Assembly: GCA_028044295.1 (NCBI GenBank)
Contig: JAOFSE010000001.1
Coordinates: 62,001 to 126,000 of the forward strand
Direction of reading: 5' to 3'
Length of the DNA: 64,000 bases
From: Sulfurimonas sp.
GTDB lineage: Bacteria > Campylobacterota > Campylobacteria > Campylobacterales > Sulfurimonadaceae
The position numbers and the translations under genes are program-made. The first letter of the stretch is position 1; each line of letters begins with the position of its first letter. Shown here in pieces: positions 25,815 to 33,633 of this stretch. The notes under the pieces are model-generated. The model ran no database searches and was not told the DNA's origin. It was given only the letters and a program-made list of their open reading frames with translations.

Positions 25815-26341
25815 TATTTACCTTTTAATATCTCTTCATAAAATGCCAAAGCTATTCTCGAACCATCAACAATAGCTCTAGCACTAAGTGTAGCTCCTGT
25901 TATCTTAGGTATATTTTGAGTAAGGACTAGTCTTGTGTCTACTGGAAGGTTTTCAAACTGTTTTGACCAAGTATTTGATGGAATATACTCAGGAGGTTCA
26001 TTAAAAGATATTATTTCAATAGATTTTAGAAGAGAGTCTTTTGAAACCAAATAAAGAACAACAGCGCTTTTAGTTCTCATAACCTTACTAATTAAGATAC
26101 CATAACCAACTACTTCATCATCTATCTTTGCTGTAAAGACTCTAAATATTTTACTAGTAAGTTTTGCCTTTGCGCTTTGACTCACATTTTTGGCTTTTGT
26201 TTTGTTTAGGAGAATATTTTTCTTTGTTATTGTGATTGATTTACCGTAACTTGCGTACATAGCATCATATGGAGAAATAAGTAGTTTTGCATGTAAACTA
26301 GTTGATATGAGTAAAATAGTAAATAGAAGAGTTTTTTTCAT
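25814..26341 (-). CDS. periplasmic FMN-binding domain protein
   Basis: A 175-residue exported protein: signal peptide MKKTLLFTILLISTSLHA, then an FMN-binding domain of the NqrC/RnfG type. The flavinylation motif TGATLSAR (residues 148-155) is present; in NqrC-like proteins FMN is attached through a phosphoester to the last Thr of SGAT, equivalent here to Thr151. It should be a substrate of ApbE, encoded in the facing gene. A consensus-like promoter precedes it. It is translationally coupled to two small membrane proteins. No Nqr or Rnf genes are present, so it belongs to some other extracytoplasmic electron-transfer chain. Confidence 0.85.
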   Translation of the reverse strand: MKKTLLFTILLISTSLHAKLLISPYDAMYASYGKSITITKKNILLNKTKAKNVSQSAKAKLTSKIFRVFTAKIDDEVVGYGILISKVMRTKSAVVLYLVSKDSLLKSIEIISFNEPPEYIPSNTWSKQFENLPVDTRLVLTQNIPKITGATLSARAIVDGSRIALAFYEEILKGK

Positions 26342-26368
26342 TTTTAATGCTTTTTCATTTTTTTGCTG

Positions 26369-26397
26369 ATTTTATATAATATTACTTTGATTGTCAA
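26369..26397 (-). promoter_or_regulatory. sigma70-like promoter for the FMN-binding gene cluster
   Basis: The minus strand carries a perfect TTGACA (26392-26397) and TAAAAT (26369-26374) with a 17-base spacer, 28 bases before the ATG at 26341. It would let the FMN-binding and membrane genes be transcribed independently of the upstream porin. Confidence 0.6.
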
Positions 26398-26419
26398 TAG
26401 AGTATTACTTGTAAATGAT

Positions 26420-26451
26420 AGAGTTTCATAACTTTTAAGAAATGAAACTCT
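26420..26451 (-). terminator. inverted repeat between porin and FMN-binding genes
   Basis: A ten-base perfect inverted repeat AGAGTTTCAT / ATGAAACTCT with a 12-base loop lies 33 bases past the porin stop. No long T-run follows in the porin direction, so it may be a weak terminator or an mRNA-processing/stability hairpin rather than a strong stop. Confidence 0.5.
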
Positions 26452-26483
26452 AAAATAATTAGACGGTTGTAGTGTAGTAGTTT

Positions 26484-27824
26484 CTAAAATACAAAACCCA
26501 TAGATAAACTAAAGATATTTGTTTCATCTTGACTAGAAGCTTTAGAGTTATCTTTTGTCATAGCGTAGTCAGCCTTAAGTACAATCTGCTCGTGAGGGAA
26601 GAAGTTAATACCTATAGTAGCTGTATCTGTAGAGTCTACAGAAGCACCGTTTGTAACTTTGTCTTGTGCGGATACAGTTTCATACTGGAAAAACACTGGA
26701 AGTTTTTTATCAAACCCTGAAATCATTGATCTCATATCGTAACTAAAGTTTACAAAACCACCTTGTGCTCTTTCAGGTTCTCCAGTTACGGTATCTGTTC
26801 TATCTGTCATAGTGTAAACACCATAAGTTCTAAATGCATCTTGACTATAGTCAAAATGAACATCACCCATAATTACATTTGAGTCTACATATGTAGAAGC
26901 ACCAAGTAAAAGACCGTTGATACCAGTATAGTCAAGTCTACCAGATAGAGCTAGTCCTAATCTCTCACCACCAGCACTATCAGCTCTAAACGAGCCAAGA
27001 CGACTGTCTCTTAGCCAATCGTTTCCTTCTCCAGCACCCTTACTAAGTTGTAGACCAGAGAATGCACCAACTTGATATGCTAAATCGTCTGTGATTTTAC
27101 CATACGCCATAACACCATTTTCATGCCATGTAGACGGGATTAGTTTTTTAGATGTATTAGGTCTTTGAACAGTTGTAAATAGTGTAGGCTCATGCTTCTG
27201 ATTTAGAAGACCCATTGGCATAAGTTGATTACCAACTCTTAGGTTAAAGTTTTTGTTAAACAAGAAGTCTAAGTATAAAAACTCCATGATAACATAGCCA
27301 TCACCTGCTGCACCATCTTTAATACCACCATGCTCAAACTCTATTTCAGCATTCATGATGATATTATCTGTAAACTTATATCCGATATATGGAATGAATC
27401 TATATACATCTATATTATCAACATCGTTCACACCCTCTTTTGATTGGTGATAGTAATCTACTTTTGCATAACCACCTATACTAAGAGGTGATTTAGAATA
27501 GTATACTTTAGATGCAGCTGCACCCATACCACTATATGATTTAGTTGTATCAACTTTAGTATAGTTAAAACCAGTTTTTAAATCACTAGTCTCATCAATT
27601 AAAGCTTGTGATTGTTCTTCAAGTGCAATAGACTTTAATTCTAATTGATTTGATTTAGTCTCAAGAGCTTGTGTTTGCTTTGATTGATTCTCAAGTTGTT
27701 GCATAAGTTGAGCGATTTGCTTCTTAAGTAAAGCGATATCCGAGGTGTTATCAGCATAAGAACTTGTAGATGCAAGAAGTGCTGCAGTCGCACCAGCTAT
27801 AAGTTTGTTATTAATTGATTTCAT
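26484..27824 (-). CDS. outer-membrane porin with N-terminal coiled coil
   Basis: A signal peptide (MKSINNKLIAGATAALLASTSSYA) is followed by a Leu/Gln-rich heptad region (~25-75: LLKKQIAQLMQQLENQSKQ) and a beta-barrel of ~370 residues with alternating polar/aromatic strands, ending in FSLSMGFVF with the terminal Phe expected of barrel proteins. An N-terminal coiled coil suggests a trimer, as in DcaP/Porin_O_P-like channels. The frame opens at 27872, but the ATG at 27824 has AAGGAAT upstream and starts the signal peptide; 446 residues are annotated. Two Fur-type boxes lie upstream, so iron control is likely. Confidence 0.86.
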   Translation of the reverse strand: MKSINNKLIAGATAALLASTSSYADNTSDIALLKKQIAQLMQQLENQSKQTQALETKSNQLELKSIALEEQSQALIDETSDLKTGFNYTKVDTTKSYSGMGAAASKVYYSKSPLSIGGYAKVDYYHQSKEGVNDVDNIDVYRFIPYIGYKFTDNIIMNAEIEFEHGGIKDGAAGDGYVIMEFLYLDFLFNKNFNLRVGNQLMPMGLLNQKHEPTLFTTVQRPNTSKKLIPSTWHENGVMAYGKITDDLAYQVGAFSGLQLSKGAGEGNDWLRDSRLGSFRADSAGGERLGLALSGRLDYTGINGLLLGASTYVDSNVIMGDVHFDYSQDAFRTYGVYTMTDRTDTVTGEPERAQGGFVNFSYDMRSMISGFDKKLPVFFQYETVSAQDKVTNGASVDSTDTATIGINFFPHEQIVLKADYAMTKDNSKASSQDETNIFSLSMGFVF

Positions 27825-27851
27825 ATAAATTCCTTGTTTGTTGTTGATTAT

Positions 27852-27870
27852 GATATTTATTATCACAATC
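27852..27870. promoter_or_regulatory. second Fur-type box in the porin leader
   Basis: GATATTTATTATCACAATC; its reverse complement matches the classical 19-base Fur consensus at 15 of 19 positions by my count. It lies 28 bases upstream of the porin ATG and downstream of a TAGAAT -10 (27884-27889, minus), a position where bound repressor would block elongation. Confidence 0.55.
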
Positions 27871-27912
27871 ATTTGATGAGCGAATTCTACGATTTTTTTC
27901 TTAAATGAAAGT

Positions 27913-27931
27913 TAAAATAATAATCATTATC
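27913..27931. promoter_or_regulatory. Fur box in the porin / DUF695 divergent region
   Basis: TAAAATAATAATCATTATC matches the Fur consensus GATAATGATAATCATTATC at 16 of 19 positions, including the whole right half. It lies about 24 bases upstream of a candidate porin -10 (27884-27889) and 81 bases before the divergent gene at 28012, so it could serve either, with the porin more likely given the second box on that side. Confidence 0.72.
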
Positions 27932-28011
27932 ATTTAGTTAATCTACTCGTAATAACTGATGCATTTTTTAGTTAAGTAAGTTATAATGTGACAAAAAAAA
28001 TGAAGTGAAAT

Positions 28012-28731
28012 ATGAGAGAAAAATTTAATAGAAATGAAGATGGTCAGTTAGTAAATATAGAAGTTTATCTTGATGCTAAAGAGAATCAAGAAAATAATCC
28101 TTGGATTTATAGTGTATTTATTAAATATGATGTCTCAGATAAATCAGAAGATTCTCTTGATGAGTTTTTTGAGACAAAAGAGTCACTTATTATCGCTTTA
28201 GAGTATGAAAATAGAGCTTCATATGTTGGAAACCGTATAGTAGGAGACTGGAGTGAACTATATTTTTATGCCAATAATACTAAGCAGTTAGATGCAATAA
28301 CATCCAAAATATTAAAATCCTCTGGTTATACCTTTGATACAAATAATGCGAGAGATAAAGAATGGGGATTTTTTGATCATAATATTTTTCCAACAGATTT
28401 AGAATTATCTTTAATTCAGTCCGCTCAGATTGTAGAACTTATGAAAGAAGAGGGTGATGATAGTTCAATACCTAGAGAGGTAGAGCATTATGCTTCATTT
28501 GATACTTCAACACAAAAGAGTAGGTTTGTTGAAAATGCACTAGAGTGTGGGTTTGAGTTCAAAGACGATATAAGTAGTGATGAGCTTGAATATGGTGTTG
28601 CACTAACAAAGAATCATAGTCTTTTAGAAGAGGATTTAAGAGAGGCAATAGAACCACTTTTGGAGTTTATTGCAGAAGAGAGAGGTGAATATGAACTCTG
28701 GAGTACCACACTAGCTAACATAAGCGAGTAA
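28012..28731 (+). CDS. DUF695 - RraB-like protein
   Basis: A 239-residue cytoplasmic protein. Residues 1-130 resemble DUF695 (WIYSVFIKYD, acidic surface); residues ~145-235 resemble the regulator of RNase E activity B fold (VELMKEEGDDSSIPREVEHYASF ... ALTKNHSLLEEDLREAIEPLLEFI ... YELWSTT). RraB in enterobacteria binds and inhibits RNase E. Campylobacterota studied so far are known for RNase J/Y and lack RNase E, so the partner here must be different. It ends five bases before the LplT-PlsC gene. The fold call is from motif recall, without a search. Confidence 0.7.
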   Translation: MREKFNRNEDGQLVNIEVYLDAKENQENNPWIYSVFIKYDVSDKSEDSLDEFFETKESLIIALEYENRASYVGNRIVGDWSELYFYANNTKQLDAITSKILKSSGYTFDTNNARDKEWGFFDHNIFPTDLELSLIQSAQIVELMKEEGDDSSIPREVEHYASFDTSTQKSRFVENALECGFEFKDDISSDELEYGVALTKNHSLLEEDLREAIEPLLEFIAEERGEYELWSTTLANISE

Positions 28732-28736
28732 CTTAC

Positions 28737-30527
28737 ATGATTAACTATCTTTTAGTAGTATTTTTAAATGCATTTACAGACTTAGGTCATAAGATAATCA
28801 TTCAAAATACAATCTTTAAGGTCTATGATGCACAAGAGCAGATACTTCTAACTGCCATAGTAAATTCACTTATACTTTTACCCTTTATACTAATGTTTTC
28901 TCCATCTGGTTTTTTAGCTGACAGATTCGCCAAAAACATCATTATGAAATATTCTTCATTCTTTGCAATACTTATAACACTTTTAATAACATATTCATAC
29001 TATGAAGGATGTTTTTACACTGCTTTTGGATTGACATTTTTACTAGCTATGCAGAGTGCAATATACAGTCCTTCAAAATATGGGTATATAAAAGAGTTAC
29101 TTGGTGAGAGTCGTATATCATATGGAAATGCTTCGATTCAAGCTGTCACTACATCTGCAATATTATTAGGTATTATATTTTATAGTATGTTATTTGAGAT
29201 TATGATTGGAGATATTTTTACCACTCAAGAAGATATAATAAAAACAATAGCGCCACTTGGATGGTTATTAGTTTTAGGTTCTATTATTGAAGCTATTTTA
29301 GCATCAAAATTACCAAATAAAATGATTCAAAGTAGTAGCAAAGTATTTGATTTTAAAAAATACTTTAGTGGTGATTATTTAAAACAAAACCTATTGCATG
29401 TAAAGGGCAATACAGAGGTGTTCAACGCTGTAATATCTCTGGGCTTATTTTGGTCGATTTCGCAGGTAATATTAGCTATTTTTGGAGAGTATGCTAAAAG
29501 TGAACTAGGTATAACTAATGTTATGGTAGTTCAAGGATTAATGTCATTATCAGTCATAGGAATAGTTCTTGGTTCAATTGTTGCCGCTAAGCTTTCCAGG
29601 TATTATATCAAGGTGGGTTTAAGTGTTTTTGGGGCTATATGTATTACATTTATTGTATTTTTGATTCCACTTACTAATTCGGTTGAAATACTGGGTATTG
29701 AGTTTATATTTTTTGGAATATTCTCTGGATTTATTATAGTCCCATTAAATTCAAAGATTCAACTTCTATCTTCTAATCATGAACTGGGAACTATATTAGC
29801 AGGTAGTAATTATATACAGACTCTTTTTATGTTCTCATTTTTAATGTTAACTACTGCATTTACTTACTTTGGAGCGAATGCTACTATTTTATTTTACATT
29901 GTTGGGTTTATATCTATATATCTTAGTATAAAACTATTTTCAAATTACTTTGTGTTATTTTGCTGGAGTATTATTGAACTTGTGCTCAAAAGCAGACATA
30001 AATATCATTATATAGATTTAGAAAATATTCCAAAAGATAGAGCAGTACTTTTAGTAGGTAACCATGTCTCTTGGATAGATTGGTTTATACTACAGCTTCC
30101 TATTGAAAGAAGAATCAACTTTATGATGGAAAAAGATATTTATAAAAATAGATTTTTGTATCCAGTATTAAAAAAAGCCAACATTATTCCTATATCGTCA
30201 AGGGCTTCTAAAGATGCTTTTATTGAAGCATCAAGGAGATTAGAAAATGGTGAAATAGTTGTTATATTTCCAGAAGGTAGCATTAGTAGCTCTAATGAAA
30301 TATCAAAGTTTCAGAGAGGCTATGAGTATATAGATACTAAAGATACAACAGTAGTTCCATTTTATATTAGTGGTGCATTTGGGAGTACTTTTGCAAGATA
30401 TAAAGGTAGTAATAAAAAAAGTTTCATCAAAAAGAGAGAGTTTAGAGTAGGTTTTGGAGAACCTATACATAATAATATTAAAGCTGATGACTTAAAAGAA
30501 GTTATATGTGGTTTGAAAAATAATTAG
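28737..30527 (+). CDS. LplT-type MFS lysophospholipid transporter fused to PlsC acyltransferase
   Basis: A 596-residue fusion. Residues 1-405 form a twelve-helix MFS domain similar to lysophospholipid transporter LplT; residues ~415-596 are a 1-acylglycerophosphate acyltransferase domain with the catalytic motif NHVSWID (His443, Asp448) and the PEGSIS block (near 507-512). It would take up lysophospholipid and re-acylate it at the inner membrane. In E. coli the acyltransferase is fused instead to an acyl-ACP synthetase (Aas); a separate AMP-forming ligase lies at 53.6-55.3 kb here. Confidence 0.87.
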   Translation: MINYLLVVFLNAFTDLGHKIIIQNTIFKVYDAQEQILLTAIVNSLILLPFILMFSPSGFLADRFAKNIIMKYSSFFAILITLLITYSYYEGCFYTAFGLTFLLAMQSAIYSPSKYGYIKELLGESRISYGNASIQAVTTSAILLGIIFYSMLFEIMIGDIFTTQEDIIKTIAPLGWLLVLGSIIEAILASKLPNKMIQSSSKVFDFKKYFSGDYLKQNLLHVKGNTEVFNAVISLGLFWSISQVILAIFGEYAKSELGITNVMVVQGLMSLSVIGIVLGSIVAAKLSRYYIKVGLSVFGAICITFIVFLIPLTNSVEILGIEFIFFGIFSGFIIVPLNSKIQLLSSNHELGTILAGSNYIQTLFMFSFLMLTTAFTYFGANATILFYIVGFISIYLSIKLFSNYFVLFCWSIIELVLKSRHKYHYIDLENIPKDRAVLLVGNHVSWIDWFILQLPIERRINFMMEKDIYKNRFLYPVLKKANIIPISSRASKDAFIEASRRLENGEIVVIFPEGSISSSNEISKFQRGYEYIDTKDTTVVPFYISGAFGSTFARYKGSNKKSFIKKREFRVGFGEPIHNNIKADDLKEVICGLKNN

Positions 30528-30558
30528 TTTTTTATTTTCCAAATGAAGATAAATATAG

Positions 30559-30585
30559 GTATAATTATTTTCAAAATAATTATAC
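30559..30585. repeat. 27-base perfect palindrome upstream of the HDOD genes
   Basis: Thirteen-base arms GTATAATTATTTT and AAAATAATTATAC flank a single C. It includes TATAAT (30560-30565) and TATACT (30581-30586), either of which could be a -10 box, and ends six bases before the AAGGAAG site of the HDOD gene. It could be an operator, a promoter-overlapping dimer site, or the terminator stem of the preceding gene. Confidence 0.7.
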
Positions 30586-30603
30586 TATAAAAGGAAGATT
30601 TAA

Positions 30604-31458
30604 ATGGGCTTTGAAAATATCGTAAAAAATATTGATTCACTGCCACCACTTTCAAATGCTGCACATATAATACAAACACTTTATGCAGGGGGACTTGAAA
30701 ATCTAAATATATCTAGACTAGTTAAAGTTATAGAATCTGATGCTATGCTTGCTGCAAATATATTAAAGATGATCAATGCTCCATACTATTCATTTTCAAA
30801 TAAAATCGGATCTATATCTCAAGCAGTAACACTTTGTGGGTCAAGTAAAATATACATGTCTGTAATTCAGTATGCAATGAATGAAAAACTAAAAGCAGAT
30901 CCTAGTATATATGGATTTAATACGAATCAGTTCAATGATTTATGTCATCTACAGAGTGCATTAATGCAAAAATGGTATTCTACTATTAACATAAAAGATG
31001 CAAAGTTTTTAACTCCATTAGCATTAATTATGGAGTCTGGTAAGTTGGTATTAGCTACCGAGGTTATAAATAGTGATTATGTTGGAGAGTTTAGAAAAGG
31101 TTATAATGAGTGTGAAAATATACAAGAGTATGAAATAAGTATTATCAATCATACTTCTTACTATTTAACAGCGTTACTTTTTGAACATTGGAATTTGGAA
31201 CCAGATTATGTATATATATTAAAAAATTTAGATTCACAAGATACCGACTATATAGAAGAAGACATAACAAAAAAAAGAACTTATGAAAAAGAACTTAATG
31301 TGATTCGAACTGCTATCAACGCGAAAGATATTCTATCAGATGCTGGAATTGAAAAAGCATCTTATATTGTTGAAAACATGGGTTATAGTGCTGAAGAATT
31401 TATAATTATTGCAAAAGAGCTTAGAGACTCTTATATTGATGGGACAAGTAGGAACTAA
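30604..31458 (+). CDS. HDOD domain protein (first of tandem pair)
   Basis: A 284-residue protein with an N-terminal HDOD domain: SLPPLSNAAHIIQTL, VIESDAMLAANILKMINAPYYSF and SISQAVTLCG are standard HDOD blocks. HDOD proteins lack HD-type catalytic ligands and act as signalling or regulatory scaffolds in motility, stress or c-di-GMP pathways. No further domain is recognised in the helical C-terminal ~90 residues. It is followed without any gap by a diverged paralogue, and the pair is probably one transcript starting near the palindrome. Confidence 0.87.
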   Translation: MGFENIVKNIDSLPPLSNAAHIIQTLYAGGLENLNISRLVKVIESDAMLAANILKMINAPYYSFSNKIGSISQAVTLCGSSKIYMSVIQYAMNEKLKADPSIYGFNTNQFNDLCHLQSALMQKWYSTINIKDAKFLTPLALIMESGKLVLATEVINSDYVGEFRKGYNECENIQEYEISIINHTSYYLTALLFEHWNLEPDYVYILKNLDSQDTDYIEEDITKKRTYEKELNVIRTAINAKDILSDAGIEKASYIVENMGYSAEEFIIIAKELRDSYIDGTSRN

Positions 31459-32310
31459 ATGACATTCAAGAACATAATAACAAATTTAAAATCACTGCCA
31501 CCGTTATCAAATACTCCATATATGATACAACAGTTATATAGTGTCGGAGATCAAAATATCGACATTATTCAACTTGTTAAAGTTATAGAAGCTGATGCAG
31601 TATTAACTGCAAACATTCTTAAGCTAACAAATGCCCCTATATATGGTTTTTCTAGAAAAATTTCATCAATATCTCAAGCAGTTACTCTTTTTGGAACTGA
31701 TGAAATATATGGACTAGTTCTTAGGTACGCAATTGATGAGGAGTTAAAAGCAGATACAAGTATATATGGAGTAGATAGAAAAGTATTTAATGATGTTTGT
31801 CATATTCAAAGCTCGCTAATGTTGCAGTGGTACTCTAAGATAGATATGAGACATGCCCAAGTAATGGCACCTCTTGCCCTAATAATGGAATCTGGAAAGT
31901 TAGTTCTATCAAATGAAGTCATGAAAAGTAACTATATCAAAGAGTTCACATCAGGTTATCAAAAAGCTGTAAATGTTGCCGAATTTGAACACTCATTATT
32001 AGATACTACGACATACTATTTAACTGCTATGCTATTTGAATACTGGAAGTTAGAACCACTCTATGTGGAAATACTTAAAGGTCTAGACTTTGAGATGGAA
32101 GTTAGTCCAAAGGTAGCGTCTTATATAGACTCGCTTGACGTTATAAGAGTTGCAGTCAACCTGAAAAGCATCTTAACAAAAGATTCTATCGAGGAGGCTT
32201 GTTGTCTTGTAGAAGACTTAGGTTTAGACTCATTTCACTTTAGAAAAGTAGCTATTAGAGTTAGAGAACAGTATAATAAAGTTTTAATAAATAGAATGAA
32301 GAAGAATTAA
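31459..32310 (+). CDS. HDOD domain protein (second of tandem pair)
   Basis: A 283-residue paralogue of the preceding gene with the same architecture: SLPPLSNTPYMIQQL, VIEADAVLTANILKLTNAP and SISQAVTLFG. The ATG directly follows the previous stop codon. By eye the two proteins share roughly half their residues, concentrated in the HDOD core, so this is an old tandem duplication rather than an assembly artefact. Partners are unknown; the duplicates may form a heteromer. Confidence 0.87.
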   Translation: MTFKNIITNLKSLPPLSNTPYMIQQLYSVGDQNIDIIQLVKVIEADAVLTANILKLTNAPIYGFSRKISSISQAVTLFGTDEIYGLVLRYAIDEELKADTSIYGVDRKVFNDVCHIQSSLMLQWYSKIDMRHAQVMAPLALIMESGKLVLSNEVMKSNYIKEFTSGYQKAVNVAEFEHSLLDTTTYYLTAMLFEYWKLEPLYVEILKGLDFEMEVSPKVASYIDSLDVIRVAVNLKSILTKDSIEEACCLVEDLGLDSFHFRKVAIRVREQYNKVLINRMKKN

Positions 32311-32343
32311 AACAGTATATAAAACACATGAAAGGTTTATAGT

Positions 32344-32898
32344 ATGTTAGAAGATAGAGAAAGATGGAATAAAAGGTACGTTGAAAACCCTATGCCAAGT
32401 GAAGTTTCTTCACTGCTTGAAAAGTATATAGAAAATGTAAATGTTGGAGACGCTTTAGATGTAGCATGTGGAACAGGAAGAAATACACACTATTTATCAG
32501 ACTTGGGATTTAATGTAGATGCTATTGATATATCGGATTATGCTCTTGATAAAGTTAAAAACAGTGCTACTATAAATAAGATTGATACTGATTTAGATAA
32601 TTACAATATAACACCTAATAAGTACGATTTGATAGTCAATATAAACTATTTAAATCGTAGACTAGTATCTCAGATGAAAGACTCATTAAAAGAGGGTGGA
32701 GTAATTGTCTTTGAAACATTCATAGTTGCTCATGGAGACTTTAACCTTCCAACAACAAACCTTGACTACCTTTTAAGAAAAAATGAGCTTCTGCACTCTT
32801 TTATAGGGTTAGATATTATTTATTATGAAGAAAGAATAGATACAAACTTAAGAGGTGAGAGAATTAAAGTGGCATCTTTAGTAGCGAAGAAGTCCTAG
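32344..32898 (+). CDS. SAM-dependent methyltransferase, TehB-like
   Basis: A 184-residue class I methyltransferase. The SAM-binding motif I reads ALDVACGTGRNTHYLS (about residues 38-53), followed by VDAIDIS (acidic end of strand 2), DLIVNINYLNR at motif IV and a C-terminal region GVIVFETF. The WNKRY opening and short length resemble TehB-like small-molecule methyltransferases. Substrate unknown. Its stop codon lies inside a hairpin shared with convergent recO. Confidence 0.82.
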   Translation: MLEDRERWNKRYVENPMPSEVSSLLEKYIENVNVGDALDVACGTGRNTHYLSDLGFNVDAIDISDYALDKVKNSATINKIDTDLDNYNITPNKYDLIVNINYLNRRLVSQMKDSLKEGGVIVFETFIVAHGDFNLPTTNLDYLLRKNELLHSFIGLDIIYYEERIDTNLRGERIKVASLVAKKS

Positions 32899-32920
32899 AA
32901 GTTTTATAAACCTTCTAGGA
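32893..32920. terminator. bidirectional terminator hairpin between methyltransferase and recO
   Basis: A nine-base perfect inverted repeat TCCTAGAAG / CTTCTAGGA with a ten-base loop spans the stop codons of both convergent genes. There is no strong T-run on either side, so termination strength is uncertain, but position and symmetry favour a shared 3' end signal. Confidence 0.6.
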
Positions 32921-33521
32921 GAACATACCAAAGCCTATCTACCTCTTTATCACTTAAAAATAGAGTAGATTTATTTTGATATAGTTCCTCGAGACCTTTT
33001 TGACTTATGGCTAGTGTATGAGTACATTCGTTATGAGTTGGTAAATACGCTCTGATAAGAGAAATATCCCCTTCTATTGTCTTTGAGCATAAGAAACATT
33101 CTGGTTCTACATGTAGCCTTCCTTCATGCTCCAATAATTTTACATATCCTTCTATTGCAACTCGTTTTGGATTTTGTTTATCCCATTGTAGTGAGGCCTC
33201 TTCTAACATATCAAAATAGAACGAGTCAAGCTCTATAGTCTCTTGTAAGTGCTTGTGAAATAGATATAAAAAGTCTTGCCATAAACGAAGGGATTTATTA
33301 TCGTTAATCCATTTATATCCAATATGTATTACATCTTTTAGTCTTGAAATGGTTGATTTTGAGGATTCTTCTATTTCAAAATCTAGCTTGAATCCTATAT
33401 TTATAGTACCGTGCCTTGCACCGTAAAACCTATAAAGGGTTAGTAAATTTTTTCGAGTTAGAATTGTAACTATTAAATCTTCTTCTTTAACTCTGTTAAG
33501 ATTTATGATGTAGCCTTGCAT
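32904..33521 (-). CDS. recO: DNA recombination/repair protein RecO (short form)
   Basis: A 205-residue protein resembling the short RecO of Campylobacterota: N-terminal OB-like region beginning MQGYIINLNRVKEEDLIVTILT, a helical middle, and a zinc-finger-like CFLC followed later by HNECTH. RecO assists RecA loading on SSB-coated DNA with RecR. At ~205 residues it is shorter than the ~240 of E. coli RecO, as expected in this lineage. It is divergent from gltB. Confidence 0.82.
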   Translation of the reverse strand: MQGYIINLNRVKEEDLIVTILTRKNLLTLYRFYGARHGTINIGFKLDFEIEESSKSTISRLKDVIHIGYKWINDNKSLRLWQDFLYLFHKHLQETIELDSFYFDMLEEASLQWDKQNPKRVAIEGYVKLLEHEGRLHVEPECFLCSKTIEGDISLIRAYLPTHNECTHTLAISQKGLEELYQNKSTLFLSDKEVDRLWYVLLEGL

Positions 33522-33579
33522 GCCGGTAGTATACCTAATTAACCTTTTTTTAATGCTATTTTAGATACCCTTCGACAAT

Positions 33580-33585
33580 TATAAT
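33580..33585 (+). promoter_or_regulatory. -10 element of gltB
   Basis: TATAAT 48 bases before the gltB ATG, followed by an AGAAGGAAT ribosome-binding site at about 33621-33629. No matching -35 at 17 bases. Confidence 0.4.
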
Positions 33586-33633
33586 ATTATAGATTGTAAA
33601 AATAATTATCTATAAAAATTAAGAAGGAATACA

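Noticed and set aside
30604..32310. HDOD tandem as a sequencing or assembly duplication
   Set aside because: The two copies have diverged throughout at DNA and protein level, so they are true paralogues.
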